Of a stretch of 64,000 bases of DNA, positions 1 through 6,825 are shown piece after piece. Numbering within the stretch: position 1 is the first letter of the stretch; the number at the start of each line of letters is the position of its first letter. The notes beneath the pieces are model-generated. The model was not told where the DNA came from and did no database searches. It saw nothing but the letters and a program-made list of their open reading frames with translations. The stretch is from Halonotius roseus (GTDB lineage Archaea > Halobacteriota > Halobacteria > Halobacteriales > Haloferacaceae): positions 186,001-250,000 of the forward strand of contig NZ_SESI01000002.1 of assembly GCF_006861655.1 (NCBI RefSeq). The letters are read 5' to 3'. The translations under genes were made by a program, and so were the position numbers.

Positions 1-577
1 CGTAATACTCGTACATCCCGTCGATGTCGGTCGTTTCGAGTGCATGCAGCGAGATCGCAGTGTAGCCGTTCTGGGAGTCCATCGACCCCCAGTAGCCGCT
101 GGCGATCTTGGTTAGATACGAGAGGATCACATTCCCCAGTAGGCGGAACCGTGGCATCGCCGCCCAGTCCTCGGGGCGGGCAAACCGGTTGCCCTTCGTG
201 TAGTCGGCGACGCCGTCGGCGATGGGGTCGAGATACCGCGTGAGCACCTCGGGATCCATCTGGTCGTCGCCGCCGAGGACGGCTGTTACGTCGATCTCCT
301 CCTCGCGGGCGCGCTGGTAGCCGGTCTTGATCGCGCCGCCGACCCCGCGGTTTTCCTCGTGTTGGATCGGGACGATCAGTTCCTCGAAATGGCCGTCGTG
401 GGCGGCGTTGCGAGCCTCGGCGTGCTCGCAGATTTCGGCCCATGTGTCGTCGGTGCTTCCGTCCTCGACGACGTAGGCGCGATCGATAAACTCGGGGAGG
501 TCATCGATGACGCTGCCGACGAACCCTTCCTCGTTGTAGGCGGGGATGACGACGCCGACAGTCAGCTCTCTATACAT
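1..577 (-). CDS. GT2 family glycosyltransferase, N-terminal part (cut by window edge)
   Basis: The frame opens with ATG at 577 and is still open at base 1, giving 192 residues of the N-terminal GT-A domain. The nucleotide-binding start VVIPAYNEEGFV (about residues 9-20), VEDGSTDDTW (about 37-46) and an acidic GGDDQMDPEV segment (about 103-112) are the family landmarks of inverting GT2 enzymes of the dolichyl-phosphate sugar synthase type. It should use a nucleotide sugar on the cytoplasmic membrane face. It is first in a minus-strand run with the NodB-like gene 33 nt upstream. The C-terminus, including any membrane helices, lies outside the window, so the acceptor cannot be judged. Confidence 0.85.
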   Translation of the reverse strand, partial: MYRELTVGVVIPAYNEEGFVGSVIDDLPEFIDRAYVVEDGSTDDTWAEICEHAEARNAAHDGHFEELIVPIQHEENRGVGGAIKTGYQRAREEEIDVTAVLGGDDQMDPEVLTRYLDPIADGVADYTKGNRFARPEDWAAMPRFRLLGNVILSYLTKIASGYWGSMDSQNGYTAISLHALETTDIDGMYEYY

Positions 578-610
578 AGATCGACCTCCGTGTGTGCGCT
601 CGTGGGGCCA

Positions 611-1357
611 TCAGGCGATCCCTCCATCGAGGAACTGCTCGCGGGCGGTGTGGTCGGCGTGGCTGGCGGCCGCGTCGGTCGCCGCCGCGATCCGGTCGGC
701 GAAGGAGGCGTCAGTGCGGCCCCACAGCCCCGGGTGTGTGAGCAGCTGTGCCCGCTCGGGAAAGGAATCGATCGACGGCGGCTCCTCGCGCCACCGCTGG
801 CTGGAGTCGGCGACGTAGCCGATATCCTCGAAAAACGCCGGCGCGTAGGTGCTGCGAAACGCCTCGAACTCGCGGCCGAGCACCCACGACGGCGGCCGGT
901 GAAACGAGACCGTCGCGCTCGGCGAAACGATCGATTCGAGCGTCGACTGCTCCTCGCTCACGCGCTGTTCGATCTCGGCGGTCGACGGCGGCTCCGCGGC
1001 GGGCCAATACTGGTGGGTGCTGAAATGCAGGGCTACGTCGTGGCCCAGCGATTCGATCTCCCGGAGTGCCGCCCGGTGGGTCGCCTCGTTTGGATTGTAC
1101 AGCGGCGACGTGAGCAGCACGCAGTAGGTCGATTCGATCCCGAGATCGGCCTCGATGTGGGCCATCGTAACGGCGGCGTCAACCGAGAGATCGACATCGT
1201 GTCGCAACACGATATCGCCGTGGCCAGGGGATTCCGAAAACGATCGGAACCGATAGCCGCTGGCCCGAAGCTCATGGAGAAACCGCCGATACCACCGGTA
1301 GGTGAACTCGATCTCGCCGGGAGGGTCGGTGTTGTTGTTGGTAGCTCGTTCAGCCAT
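611..1357 (-). CDS. NodB-like polysaccharide deacetylase-fold protein
   Basis: This is a 248-residue protein. RHDVDLS (about 52-58) supplies the paired Asp of the NodB first motif and HFSTHQYW (about 115-122) the His-x3-His metal motif. The family removes N- or O-acetyl groups from polysaccharides. No signal peptide is seen, so it probably acts in the cytoplasm on a nucleotide- or lipid-linked sugar. A longer frame runs upstream to 1414, but ATG at 1357 starts right before the acidic lead and the conserved EIEFTYRWYRRFL region. It is one of three deacetylase-fold genes here (also 19019 and 34062), and all three differ in sequence. Confidence 0.8.
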   Translation of the reverse strand: MAERATNNNTDPPGEIEFTYRWYRRFLHELRASGYRFRSFSESPGHGDIVLRHDVDLSVDAAVTMAHIEADLGIESTYCVLLTSPLYNPNEATHRAALREIESLGHDVALHFSTHQYWPAAEPPSTAEIEQRVSEEQSTLESIVSPSATVSFHRPPSWVLGREFEAFRSTYAPAFFEDIGYVADSSQRWREEPPSIDSFPERAQLLTHPGLWGRTDASFADRIAAATDAAASHADHTAREQFLDGGIA

Positions 1358-1440
1358 TCCATCGGTTCGGAGGCGGCAAACGGGCGTAGTAATAGGTAGC
1401 TTATCGATAGCCACCGTGTCACTACCCGTCGGAAAATCCT

Positions 1441-1545
1441 GCTGTCGGCGTTGTCGATGTCGCCGTCGACTTCGTGGATCCCGCCGTCGGCATTGTCGGT
1501 TCCGCCGTCGGCGTTATCGATCCTGTCTCTGACGTTGTCGATCCC
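1441..1545 (-). repeat. Five tandem 21-nt units between two glycan genes
   Basis: Read on the minus strand, 1545-1525, 1524-1504, 1503-1483, 1482-1462 and 1461-1441 are five consecutive 21-nt units sharing a core near GAYMGCCGAC/GATCGAYAACG. The unit is seven codons, so all frames stay in register; one frame repeats a heptad near DGxIDNA. The array lies directly after the stop of the DUF457 gene (1556) and ahead of the NodB-like start (1357). No ribosome site or start codon makes it an independent gene. Confidence 0.85.
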
Positions 1546-1555
1546 GTCTCCAGGG

Positions 1556-2134
1556 TTACTCGGTTCGAAGCCATCGTCTAAGCCGGCCAAGAAGCGCGAA
1601 CCCCGGCAGCCCGTCGGCGATCCAGACCGCGATCGCCGCCAGCGGGATAAGGAGGTAGGCGACGATGAGCGTGACCGAATCGACCGTCTGAAGCGACTCG
1701 AAGAGGTCGCCGAAGTACATGAGGCCGCGACCGAGGCCAAGCGACTCCTCGTAGGGGGGCCCGATCACGGCCGGCCAGAGCACGGGATCGACGCTCGGTG
1801 GGTTCCCGTTCCGAAGCGGATTCAGCACGTCGCCAGCGAGATGGGCCCAGTAGCCGACGACAAAGGCGACCCCGACACGCCGGCGATCGGTTCGAGCCGC
1901 AAGCAGGCCGACAGCAACCCCGACCGGAGCCGCAACAAACACCGAGTGACCGATGGCGTACCCGGTTTGAAACACGCCGAGCCCCCACGACAGCGGCTTG
2001 TCGATCAGATCAGGGAGCAGTGTCCCGAACAACACGGCGACGGCCGCGAGATCACTCGGCGGATCGCGGGTGCGGGCTCGTGTCCACAGCGAGTACAACA
2101 GATAGCCGACGGCGGCGTGTTCCCACGGCCACAT
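1556..2134 (-). CDS. DUF457/YdjM-like membrane-bound metal-dependent hydrolase family protein
   Basis: This 192-residue polytopic protein begins MWPWEHAAVGYLLYSL, carries LFGTLLPDLIDKPLSW (about 36-51), GYAIGHSVFVA (about 58-68) and WAHLAGDVLNP (about 96-106), then two C-terminal hydrophobic helices. The His and Asp residues inside membrane segments (H7, D46, H63, H98, D102) are the putative metal ligands of this family. I chose ATG 2134 rather than 2194 because the earlier start would overlap the end of the aminotransferase gene and adds an unconserved polar tail. The family's substrate is unknown. It lies 34 nt after the aminotransferase and is probably co-transcribed. Confidence 0.75.
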   Translation of the reverse strand: MWPWEHAAVGYLLYSLWTRARTRDPPSDLAAVAVLFGTLLPDLIDKPLSWGLGVFQTGYAIGHSVFVAAPVGVAVGLLAARTDRRRVGVAFVVGYWAHLAGDVLNPLRNGNPPSVDPVLWPAVIGPPYEESLGLGRGLMYFGDLFESLQTVDSVTLIVAYLLIPLAAIAVWIADGLPGFALLGRLRRWLRTE

Positions 2135-2168
2135 CAGCGGCCTCTCGCTGCCGTCGGTCGGCGGCCGC

Positions 2169-3263
2169 TCATACGGTGAGCCCGGCTGCGACACGCCGTG
2201 TTGCCTCGACGATCCGATCGATGTCGTCGTCGCTCAGGGCGGGATGTACCGGCAGCGACACCACCTCCTCGGCGGCGGTTTCGGCGACCGGTGCGCGCAC
2301 GTCGAAGTCCTCGTAGGCCGCAAGCTGGTGGATCGGCGTCGGGTAGTACACCCCCGAGTCGACACCGGCCTCGGCGAGCCCCTCCTGGAGGCGATCGCGG
2401 TCGGGCGTCCGAACCGTGTACTGGTGGTAGGCGTGGCTCCGGTCGTCGGGCTCGTGTGGCGTTGTCACCGCGTCGACGCCGGCCAGCCCGTCGGTCAGCC
2501 GCCGGGCGTTGCCACGGCGGTCGTCGATCCACCCGGGGAGGCGGTCGAGCTGGACGCGGCCGATCGCGGCCGCGAGACTCGTCATCCGGAAGTTGTGGCC
2601 GACGCGTTCGTGGGCGTACCCGCCCTCGTCGGTTCGGCCGTGGTTGCAGAAACTCGCCGCGGGGTCGGCGACCGCCTCTCGATCGGTCACCACCATCCCG
2701 CCCTCGCCGGTGGTCATGTTCTTGGTCGGGTAAAACGAGAAGGCCGCGGCGTCGCCGAGGGTTCCGACCGGCTTGCCCACGTAGGTCGCGCCGTGGGCCT
2801 GAGCGGCATCCTCAATGAGTGGGATTCCCGCGTCGTCGGCGATATCGCGGAGGGCGGCCATGTCGGCGGGCAGCCCGTAGAGATGGACGGCCAGGATCGC
2901 GTCGGCGTCGATCTCGCGGACGGCGCGCTCGGTCGCTGCCGGATCGAGATTGTAGGTTGCGGGGTCGATGTCGGCAAAGATGGGTCGCGCGCCGGCCACC
3001 CGGATCGCGTTCGCGCTGGCGACAAACGACAGCGGCGTCGTTACGACGCGGTCGCCGTCGCCGATCCCGAGAGCCTCCAGCGCGGCGTGCAGCGCGGTCG
3101 TCCCGTTCGAGGTGGCGACCGCGTGGGCGGCCCCGCAGTAGTCGGCGAACTCGGCTTCGAATTCCCTGACTTCGGGGCCGTCGGCGACCATCCCGCTGTC
3201 GAGAACCTCCTGGACTGCGTCGGCTTCGGCGGCACCGAAGACGGGGTTGGCAAGCGGGATCAT
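2169..3263 (-). CDS. DegT/DnrJ/EryC1 sugar aminotransferase (WbpE/WlbC-like)
   Basis: This is a full-length 364-residue PLP enzyme. EDAAQAHGA (151-159) holds the cofactor-N1 Asp, and FSFYPTKNMTTGEGG (about 175-189) holds the Schiff-base Lys181. The C-terminus has the usual YYPTPIHQLAAY and SLPVHPALSDDDI blocks. It should transaminate a keto nucleotide sugar. Its start overlaps the stop of the hexapeptide acyltransferase by 4 nt. That pairing is the WbpE-WbpD (WlbC-WlbB) arrangement, which makes and N-acetylates UDP-GlcNAc(3N)A. The oxidoreductases the pathway needs are at 26182 and 22319 or 27165. The exact sugar is inferred. Confidence 0.88.
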   Translation of the reverse strand: MIPLANPVFGAAEADAVQEVLDSGMVADGPEVREFEAEFADYCGAAHAVATSNGTTALHAALEALGIGDGDRVVTTPLSFVASANAIRVAGARPIFADIDPATYNLDPAATERAVREIDADAILAVHLYGLPADMAALRDIADDAGIPLIEDAAQAHGATYVGKPVGTLGDAAAFSFYPTKNMTTGEGGMVVTDREAVADPAASFCNHGRTDEGGYAHERVGHNFRMTSLAAAIGRVQLDRLPGWIDDRRGNARRLTDGLAGVDAVTTPHEPDDRSHAYHQYTVRTPDRDRLQEGLAEAGVDSGVYYPTPIHQLAAYEDFDVRAPVAETAAEEVVSLPVHPALSDDDIDRIVEATRRVAAGLTV

Positions 3264-3844
3264 GCGATCACGTTCTCCCCGTCGAGTGCCGCCGGCAGCG
3301 GCTTGTGTGTCGCCGGGACGCCGACCGCCAGCGTCGACGGCGGCACGTCCTCGGTGACGACCGCGCCGGCGGCGACGAAGGCGTTTTCGCCGACCGTGAC
3401 GCCGGGGAGGATCGTCGCGTTCGCGCCGATCGACACGCCCGCGTGCAGTGTCGGCCCCTCCAGATCCTCCTCACGTCGGAGCGGGTAGGGGTCGTTCGTT
3501 AACACGGCGTTGGGGCCGAGAAAGACGCGATCGCCGATCTCGGTTTCCGGCGGGACGTAGACGCCGGTCTGGATGCTAACCTCGTTGCCGACGGCCACAG
3601 AGCCGTCGAGCACCGACTGGGTGCCGAGGACGACGCGATCGCCGACGGTGGTGTCCTCACGGACGAGCGCGTCGTGGCCGGTGGTGAACTCGTTGCCGAT
3701 CGCCACATCCGCATAGATTCGTGTGCCGGCCCTGATCCGGGCGTCCGTGCCGACGACAGTTGGGCCGACATCGGTGTCATACTGGTAGCCGATGGTCGTG
3801 TCGTCATCGATGGTGGCGTTTTCGCCGATGACAACGCGGCTCAT
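3260..3844 (-). CDS. Left-handed beta-helix N-acetyltransferase (WbpD/WlbB-like)
   Basis: The 194 residues are built almost wholly of hexapeptide repeats (VVIGENATI, TVGDRVVLG, EIGDRVFLGPNAVLTNDPYP, SIGANATILPGVTVGENAFVAAGAVV). The NDPYP insertion and the VVTEDVPPSTLAVGVPA tail are typical of nucleotide-sugar N-acetyltransferases that use acetyl-CoA. It probably acetylates the amino sugar made by the overlapping aminotransferase. ATG 3844 follows GAGGTGG. The start region is duplicated three times upstream with 29-nt period, so the acyltransferase is the last link in a chain of overlapping micro-ORFs. Confidence 0.88.
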   Translation of the reverse strand: MSRVVIGENATIDDDTTIGYQYDTDVGPTVVGTDARIRAGTRIYADVAIGNEFTTGHDALVREDTTVGDRVVLGTQSVLDGSVAVGNEVSIQTGVYVPPETEIGDRVFLGPNAVLTNDPYPLRREEDLEGPTLHAGVSIGANATILPGVTVGENAFVAAGAVVTEDVPPSTLAVGVPATHKPLPAALDGENVIA

Positions 3845-3873
3845 CCGACCACCTCGCTGACAGCACGACTCAT
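3841..3873 (-). CDS. Micro-ORF 3 of start-site cascade (10 aa, MSRAVSEVVG)
   Basis: ATG at 3873 preceded by GAGGTG opens ten codons. The TGA (3843-3841) overlaps the acyltransferase ATG (3844-3842) as ATGA. The peptide resembles the acyltransferase N-terminus (MSRVVIGEN) because it is a duplicated copy of that start region shifted out of frame by the 29-nt period. Translation is possible but unproven. A role in termination-reinitiation coupling is inference. Confidence 0.4.
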   Translation of the reverse strand: MSRAVSEVVG

Positions 3874-3928
3874 CCGATCACCTCACCGACAACGCAGCTC
3901 ATTCGGCCACCTCAACGATCCACGCGCT
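3842..3928 (-). repeat. Three tandem 29-nt copies of a translation-start region
   Basis: The ATG triplets at 3844, 3873 and 3902 (minus strand) are exactly 29 nt apart. Each is followed by AGYYGYG and preceded by GGTGRYCGR. Each unit contains a Shine-Dalgarno-like GAGGTG and the overlap ATGA. Because 29 is not a multiple of three, each unit's frame closes exactly at the next unit's start codon. Confidence 0.85.
3870..3902 (-). CDS. Micro-ORF 2 of start-site cascade (10 aa, MSCVVGEVIG)
   Basis: ATG at 3902, preceded by GAGGTGG, opens ten codons ending in TGA (3872-3870), which overlaps the ATG of the next micro-ORF (3873-3871) as ATGA. It is the middle copy of the 29-nt duplicated initiation region. 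It shares its layout of ribosome site, ATG and TGA exactly with its neighbour. Confidence 0.4.
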   Translation of the reverse strand: MSCVVGEVIG

Positions 3929-3961
3929 CCGTCTGACTCCGATCGATAGTGGGTAATGCAT
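3899..3961 (-). CDS. Micro-ORF 1 of start-site cascade (20 aa)
   Basis: ATG at 3961 starts MHYPLSIGVRRSAWIVEVAE. Its stop (3901-3899) overlaps the ATG of the next micro-ORF (3902-3900) as ATGA. Its last codons contain the third copy of the 29-nt repeat. It is the first ATG below the promoter-like box at 4030-4019, 57 nt away, so this transcript would have a short leader. It is similar in design to the micro-ORFs at 19884, 30380 and 33890. Confidence 0.4.
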   Translation of the reverse strand: MHYPLSIGVRRSAWIVEVAE

Positions 3962-4018
3962 TCGTACCTCCGTGTTCGCGGAACCGCCCGCGACTGAGAG
4001 GACAGATGCCGGACGGCG

Positions 4019-4030
4019 GCTTTGTTATGG
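4019..4030 (-). promoter_or_regulatory. Promoter-like box CCATAACAAAGC
   Basis: The minus strand reads GGCGATCCATAACAAAGC, identical over 12 nt to the box upstream of the glmS micro-ORF (30346). It points at the micro-ORF cascade and acyltransferase operon. No ATG lies at the usual 22-27 nt, so the leader is about 57 nt here. Confidence 0.5.
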
Positions 4031-4166
4031 ATCGCCTTCACCGGGGGCCAACACGGGATCAGCGATCACCCGACCCGCCGCTCCTGAGTAACGTGCTGAA
4101 CGATCCTCCTGAGTAACGTGTGTGGTGGTCGACCCAACAGACAGCCGGTGGGAGCCGGGCGCACAA

Positions 4167-4937
4167 TCAGTCGTGTGTCTGGCCCCACCGAAGACAGACG
4201 ATCCCATATCCCAGAAAAGCGACGAGCAGCCCGGTGACCGCAACATCGAGTACCGGCAGCGTTGTCATCGGGGTGGCGAGCAGCGCGGTACCGAGGGCGA
4301 CCGCGCCGCCCATCGAGAGGAACATCGAGTAGTAGTGCCAGTCGGGTTCCGTGTCGGCGGTCGCGGTTTCGAGGTAGTTGTACATGACCTCCATGTTGTC
4401 GCCGAGGACGACCGTCCCGCGGGGTTTGTTGAAGTCGATAACACCCATGTCGTCCATCTTCGGGAGGTGACACTGGTAGAGCCCGACGTAGACGCGCTTG
4501 CGCTCACTGGAGGTGATCTGTTTGACCTCCTTGTCGTTTTCCCAGGCGGCGATCTGTTCGGCCAGATCGCTTAGCGTGGTCGTCCCGTCGGCCTCTTGGA
4601 GCATGCGTAACACGCGACGGCGACGCTGGTTTTTCAGGATGCCAAACACCTGATCCAGCGGCAGCGGCGCGTCCGTCTCGGCCGCGGCGTCGGCGTCGTC
4701 GGCTGCTGGCTCGTCGTCGGGCCCGGTCGTTGAGTTCGTCTCATCGTCGGGCCCGGTCGTTGCCGCGCTGTCGTCGGGATCGGTCGTCGAGTTCGTCTCA
4801 TCGTCAGATGAAGTCGAACCAAAGCTCGTCCATGGAACGGTAACCCCGCCGCCATCCGACCGGTCAGGATCGGTCGACGCACTGGCGTCGCTGCTGGCTG
4901 CCGGTGTCGCCTCAGCGATCGCCTTATTTTGCTGCAT
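4167..4937 (-). CDS. DUF7344-type winged-helix membrane protein
   Basis: This is a 256-residue protein. Residues 1 to about 100 are acidic and low complexity with repeated DDETNSTTGPDDE-like blocks. A helix-turn-helix-like domain follows (about 105-190: LDQVFGILKNQRRRRVLRML, then ERKRVYVGLYQCHLPKMDDMGVI), then two hydrophobic helices at the C-terminus. This is the haloarchaeal DUF7344 plan, with a DNA-binding-like domain tethered to the membrane. ATG 4937 follows a GGAG site. It is divergent from a second copy of the family at 5621. A regulatory role is likely but its target is unknown; the palindrome at 5058 is one candidate. Confidence 0.72.
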   Translation of the reverse strand: MQQNKAIAEATPAASSDASASTDPDRSDGGGVTVPWTSFGSTSSDDETNSTTDPDDSAATTGPDDETNSTTGPDDEPAADDADAAAETDAPLPLDQVFGILKNQRRRRVLRMLQEADGTTTLSDLAEQIAAWENDKEVKQITSSERKRVYVGLYQCHLPKMDDMGVIDFNKPRGTVVLGDNMEVMYNYLETATADTEPDWHYYSMFLSMGGAVALGTALLATPMTTLPVLDVAVTGLLVAFLGYGIVCLRWGQTHD

Positions 4938-5057
4938 GGCTGGTCTCCTGTCGGCCGGTCATGGGAACGTGGTGTGCGGGATACATCGGTGGTCGCCCTG
5001 TTATCTCTCTGGTAGCGGGGATGAGGTTCCCAGATGCTGCACCTACCCCTCTATTAG

Positions 5058-5071
5058 TAACACGTGTGTTA
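5058..5071. promoter_or_regulatory. Perfect inverted repeat TAACAC-GT-GTGTTA
   Basis: TAACACGTGTGTTA is a 6-bp perfect inverted repeat with a 2-nt centre, 121 nt upstream of the DUF7344 start at 4937 and in front of the TATA-like zone. Its symmetry and position fit an operator for a dimeric winged-helix protein. Autoregulation by the neighbouring protein is inference. Confidence 0.4.
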
Positions 5072-5187
5072 AGTCTTTTGTACAATAGCGTTAGTTCGAT
5101 ATTTTCCATTATAATTGATATCCTTCTGTCATTTGAAATCACCCGAGGGAATGTCGATCCGCGAGGGGCGACAGCGGATCGAGGCTG

Positions 5188-5313
5188 GTAATGCATGGTT
5201 TTGAGACAGTGTGTTGGTCGTGCTGCATAGTTCAGATGCGGTGTGTGGTCGTGCTGCATGGTTCTGGGAGAGTGTGTTGATTGTACTGCATGGTTCGGGT
5301 GCATGTGTTGATC
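5188..5313. repeat. Two 63-nt repeats, each of a 32- and a 31-nt half-unit
   Basis: Units 5188-5219, 5220-5250, 5251-5282 and 5283-5313 share GTRMTGCATRGTT and GTGTGTTGRTC. Lengths alternate 32, 31, 32, 31, so the higher-order period is 63 nt. No spacers of constant length separate them, so this is not CRISPR. The 63-nt period keeps every frame open, which explains the spurious minus-strand frames. Confidence 0.8.
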
Positions 5314-5384
5314 GTACAGGTGGTAATTCGTGACTTCGGGAGTGGGCTGTCCGTCTGCGTCGTCTATGCTGTGCCACTGGTGGG

Positions 5385-5396
5385 CCTTTGTTATCC
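5385..5396 (-). promoter_or_regulatory. Promoter-like box, minus orientation (GGATAACAAAGG)
   Basis: The minus strand reads GGGGAAGGATAACAAAGGCC, a variant of the recurrent box, directed towards the repeats and the DUF7344 gene at 4937. No ATG stands at 22-27 nt, so its use is uncertain. Confidence 0.3.
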
Positions 5397-5530
5397 TTCC
5401 CCTACGAGCGTTCTCACCCCGGTTTTGGCCACCGCAGCAGCATACGTTTCCCACAGCCGCGCCCGTGACAGCGAATCGTCTCAGCTGCCACAGCGACGAG
5501 AGTATGAGAGCGGTACTCACAGTAGCTCCG

Positions 5531-5542
5531 GCGTAACAAAGC
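5531..5542 (+). promoter_or_regulatory. Promoter-like box (GCGTAACAAAGC) for micro-ORF 5566
   Basis: GCGTAACAAAGC differs from the consensus at two positions and ends 23 nt before the ATG at 5566. That is the spacing expected of a basal element driving a leaderless transcript. Confidence 0.5.
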
Positions 5543-5565
5543 CAATACGGCCGTTTCTGTGGGGT

Positions 5566-5631
5566 ATGAGCGTACTTCCATCGACCCCCCGAGCCATGAA
5601 CACGAGACTACATTCGCCTCATGAGTACTGA
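5566..5631 (+). CDS. Leaderless micro-ORF overlapping DUF7344 start (21 aa)
   Basis: ATG 5566 lies 23 nt after the box at 5531 and opens 21 codons (MSVLPSTPRAMNTRL...). The TGA at 5629-5631 lies 11 nt inside the DUF7344 gene that starts at 5621 in another frame. The ribosome would have to finish the micro-ORF and restart just upstream. Confidence 0.4.
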   Translation: MSVLPSTPRAMNTRLHSPHEY

Positions 5632-6184
5632 CCCACCCGCCTCGGAGGAACTCTCACAGGATCTCGTCTTCGACATCCTCAGCAACACACGCCGGCGGAT
5701 GGTGTTGTACTACCTCCGGGAGTACGGCGCGCCGGCCTCCGTCCAGGAGATCGCCGAGCGGATCGCGGCCCTCGAAAACGAGATCCCACCCGAGGAGCTG
5801 AGTCGCCAACAGCAAAAACGGGTCTACGTCTCGCTGTATCAGACACACCTCCCGAAGCTCCACGAGGCCGGCATCATCGAGTACGACGACGCCGAGGGGA
5901 TGGTCTCGTTGACCGACCGCGCACTGGAGATCGACACCTATCTCACGCCGACAAGCGAGTCGACTTACCCCTGGCAGCTCCACTATCTGGTGTTGGCGGC
6001 TATCGGCGGTATCCTGTTCGTACCGGCCTCACTCGGCGTGCCCGTCTTCGCCGCGATCCCGACACTGCCGTTGGGCATCATGCTCATGCTCAGCTTTGCC
6101 GTCTCAGCGGCCATCCAGTACTGGCAGCACACACAACGACAGCAGTCCCTGCCGGCGGAGCTCCTCGAAGGCGGCGACAAGTAG
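5621..6184 (+). CDS. DUF7344-type winged-helix membrane protein (second copy)
   Basis: The 187 residues start MSTDPPASEELSQDLVFDIL. The wHTH-like domain covers about 10-105 (NTRRRMVLYYLREYGAP, QQKRVYVSLYQTHLPKLHEAG, VSLTDRALEIDTYL), and two hydrophobic segments follow (about 122-160). It shares the RKRVYVxLYQxHLPK signature with the divergent gene at 4937 but lacks that gene's long acidic N-terminal tail. The two are paralogues arranged head to head. Its start codon is overlapped by a micro-ORF that begins 23 nt after a promoter-like box. Confidence 0.75.
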   Translation: MSTDPPASEELSQDLVFDILSNTRRRMVLYYLREYGAPASVQEIAERIAALENEIPPEELSRQQQKRVYVSLYQTHLPKLHEAGIIEYDDAEGMVSLTDRALEIDTYLTPTSESTYPWQLHYLVLAAIGGILFVPASLGVPVFAAIPTLPLGIMLMLSFAVSAAIQYWQHTQRQQSLPAELLEGGDK

Positions 6185-6238
6185 GCACCACAGACGTGTC
6201 GGGGAGTCAGCCACAGACGCGTCTCAAGGAGCGGTCAG

Positions 6239-6463
6239 TTACCGACACTCGTCGAGCAGACAGACACTCCCGGGGTCGACAACCATGAACTCCTCGTCGG
6301 TGAGATGATCCTCCTCGCCGGGGAGTACCATGTAGGTGCTTCCCTCGCTGTTGCCTGTCTTGATCACGGTGAGCGGCTTGATCTCGTAGTCGAGATCGGT
6401 GTTGGGATCGGGGTCAAGCGGCGCGTCCTGCCACGCCTCTGAGAGCGATGAGTCCATGGTCAT
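6239..6463 (-). CDS. Small haloarchaeal protein of unknown function (74 aa)
   Basis: The residues DYEIKPLTVIKTGNSEGSTY (about 25-44) followed by MVLPGEEDHLTDEEFMVVDPGSVCLLDECR look conserved rather than random, with balanced composition and coding bias. No catalytic motif, signal peptide or membrane helix is present. ATG 6463 or ATG 6457 could be used. It points towards, and lies close to, the end of the DUF7344 gene at 6184. I cannot assign a function. Confidence 0.55.
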   Translation of the reverse strand: MTMDSSLSEAWQDAPLDPDPNTDLDYEIKPLTVIKTGNSEGSTYMVLPGEEDHLTDEEFMVVDPGSVCLLDECR

Positions 6464-6825
6464 CTGTGCCGACCGCCATGGTAGTTTGTGTCTACCAGCG
6501 TCAGCAAGCAGTTCGTGGCGTGTGTGGTGTGGGTCTGTGCTGTGGCAGTCGTGGCCGTCGTAGCCGGTTGCCCGTTTCTGACCGGTCGGTTCGGGCGTGG
6601 AACGACATCCATACCCGGTATGATTCTCCTACCCGAAATAACCGTTCTGCCGGGGTGACGACACGATGGTGACCGACTGTCCCACGATACTGACCGAGCG
6701 GTATCGATCCTGTGGGCTGTTCACGTGGCTACATCGATCGATTACAGGAGTAGTAACGTTTCCTTACCATAAGCGGTCGCTCGACAACGTACGCTGTGAG
6801 AACAGATCTCCCCTCGAAGCCGGGG
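6464..6825. other. Intergenic region with no convincing gene
   Basis: Apart from a short palindrome CATACCCGGTATG at 6610-6622, I see nothing I can support. An open plus-strand frame from 6796 runs antisense to the HalOD1 gene and is a mirror frame. Confidence 0.5.

Larger units (their letters stand above)
4938..5565. other. Long divergent intergenic region between two DUF7344 genes
   Basis: These 628 nt separate two divergent paralogous regulators and are AT-richer than the flanks between 5050 and 5150. They hold the palindrome at 5058, an AT-rich TATA-like zone (5085-5120), the 63-nt repeat array at 5188 and two opposed promoter-like boxes (5385 and 5531). Open frames on the minus strand (198 and 82 codons) run through the repeats; I do not accept them as genes. 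Confidence 0.6.

Noticed and set aside
5188-5313. CRISPR-like array
   Set aside because: Units are contiguous with alternating 31/32-nt length, lacking unique spacers, and no cas genes are present.
5129-5377. 82-codon minus-strand frame with a 21-aa tandem repeat
   Set aside because: GTG start only 8 nt from a promoter-like box and a repeat-derived sequence; I list the repeat, not a gene.
4924-5520. 198-codon open frame on the minus strand through the DUF7344 divergent region
   Set aside because: It runs through 63-nt repeats that cannot stop in any frame, overlaps the DUF7344 start and has no protein-like composition; it looks like a repeat-driven shadow.
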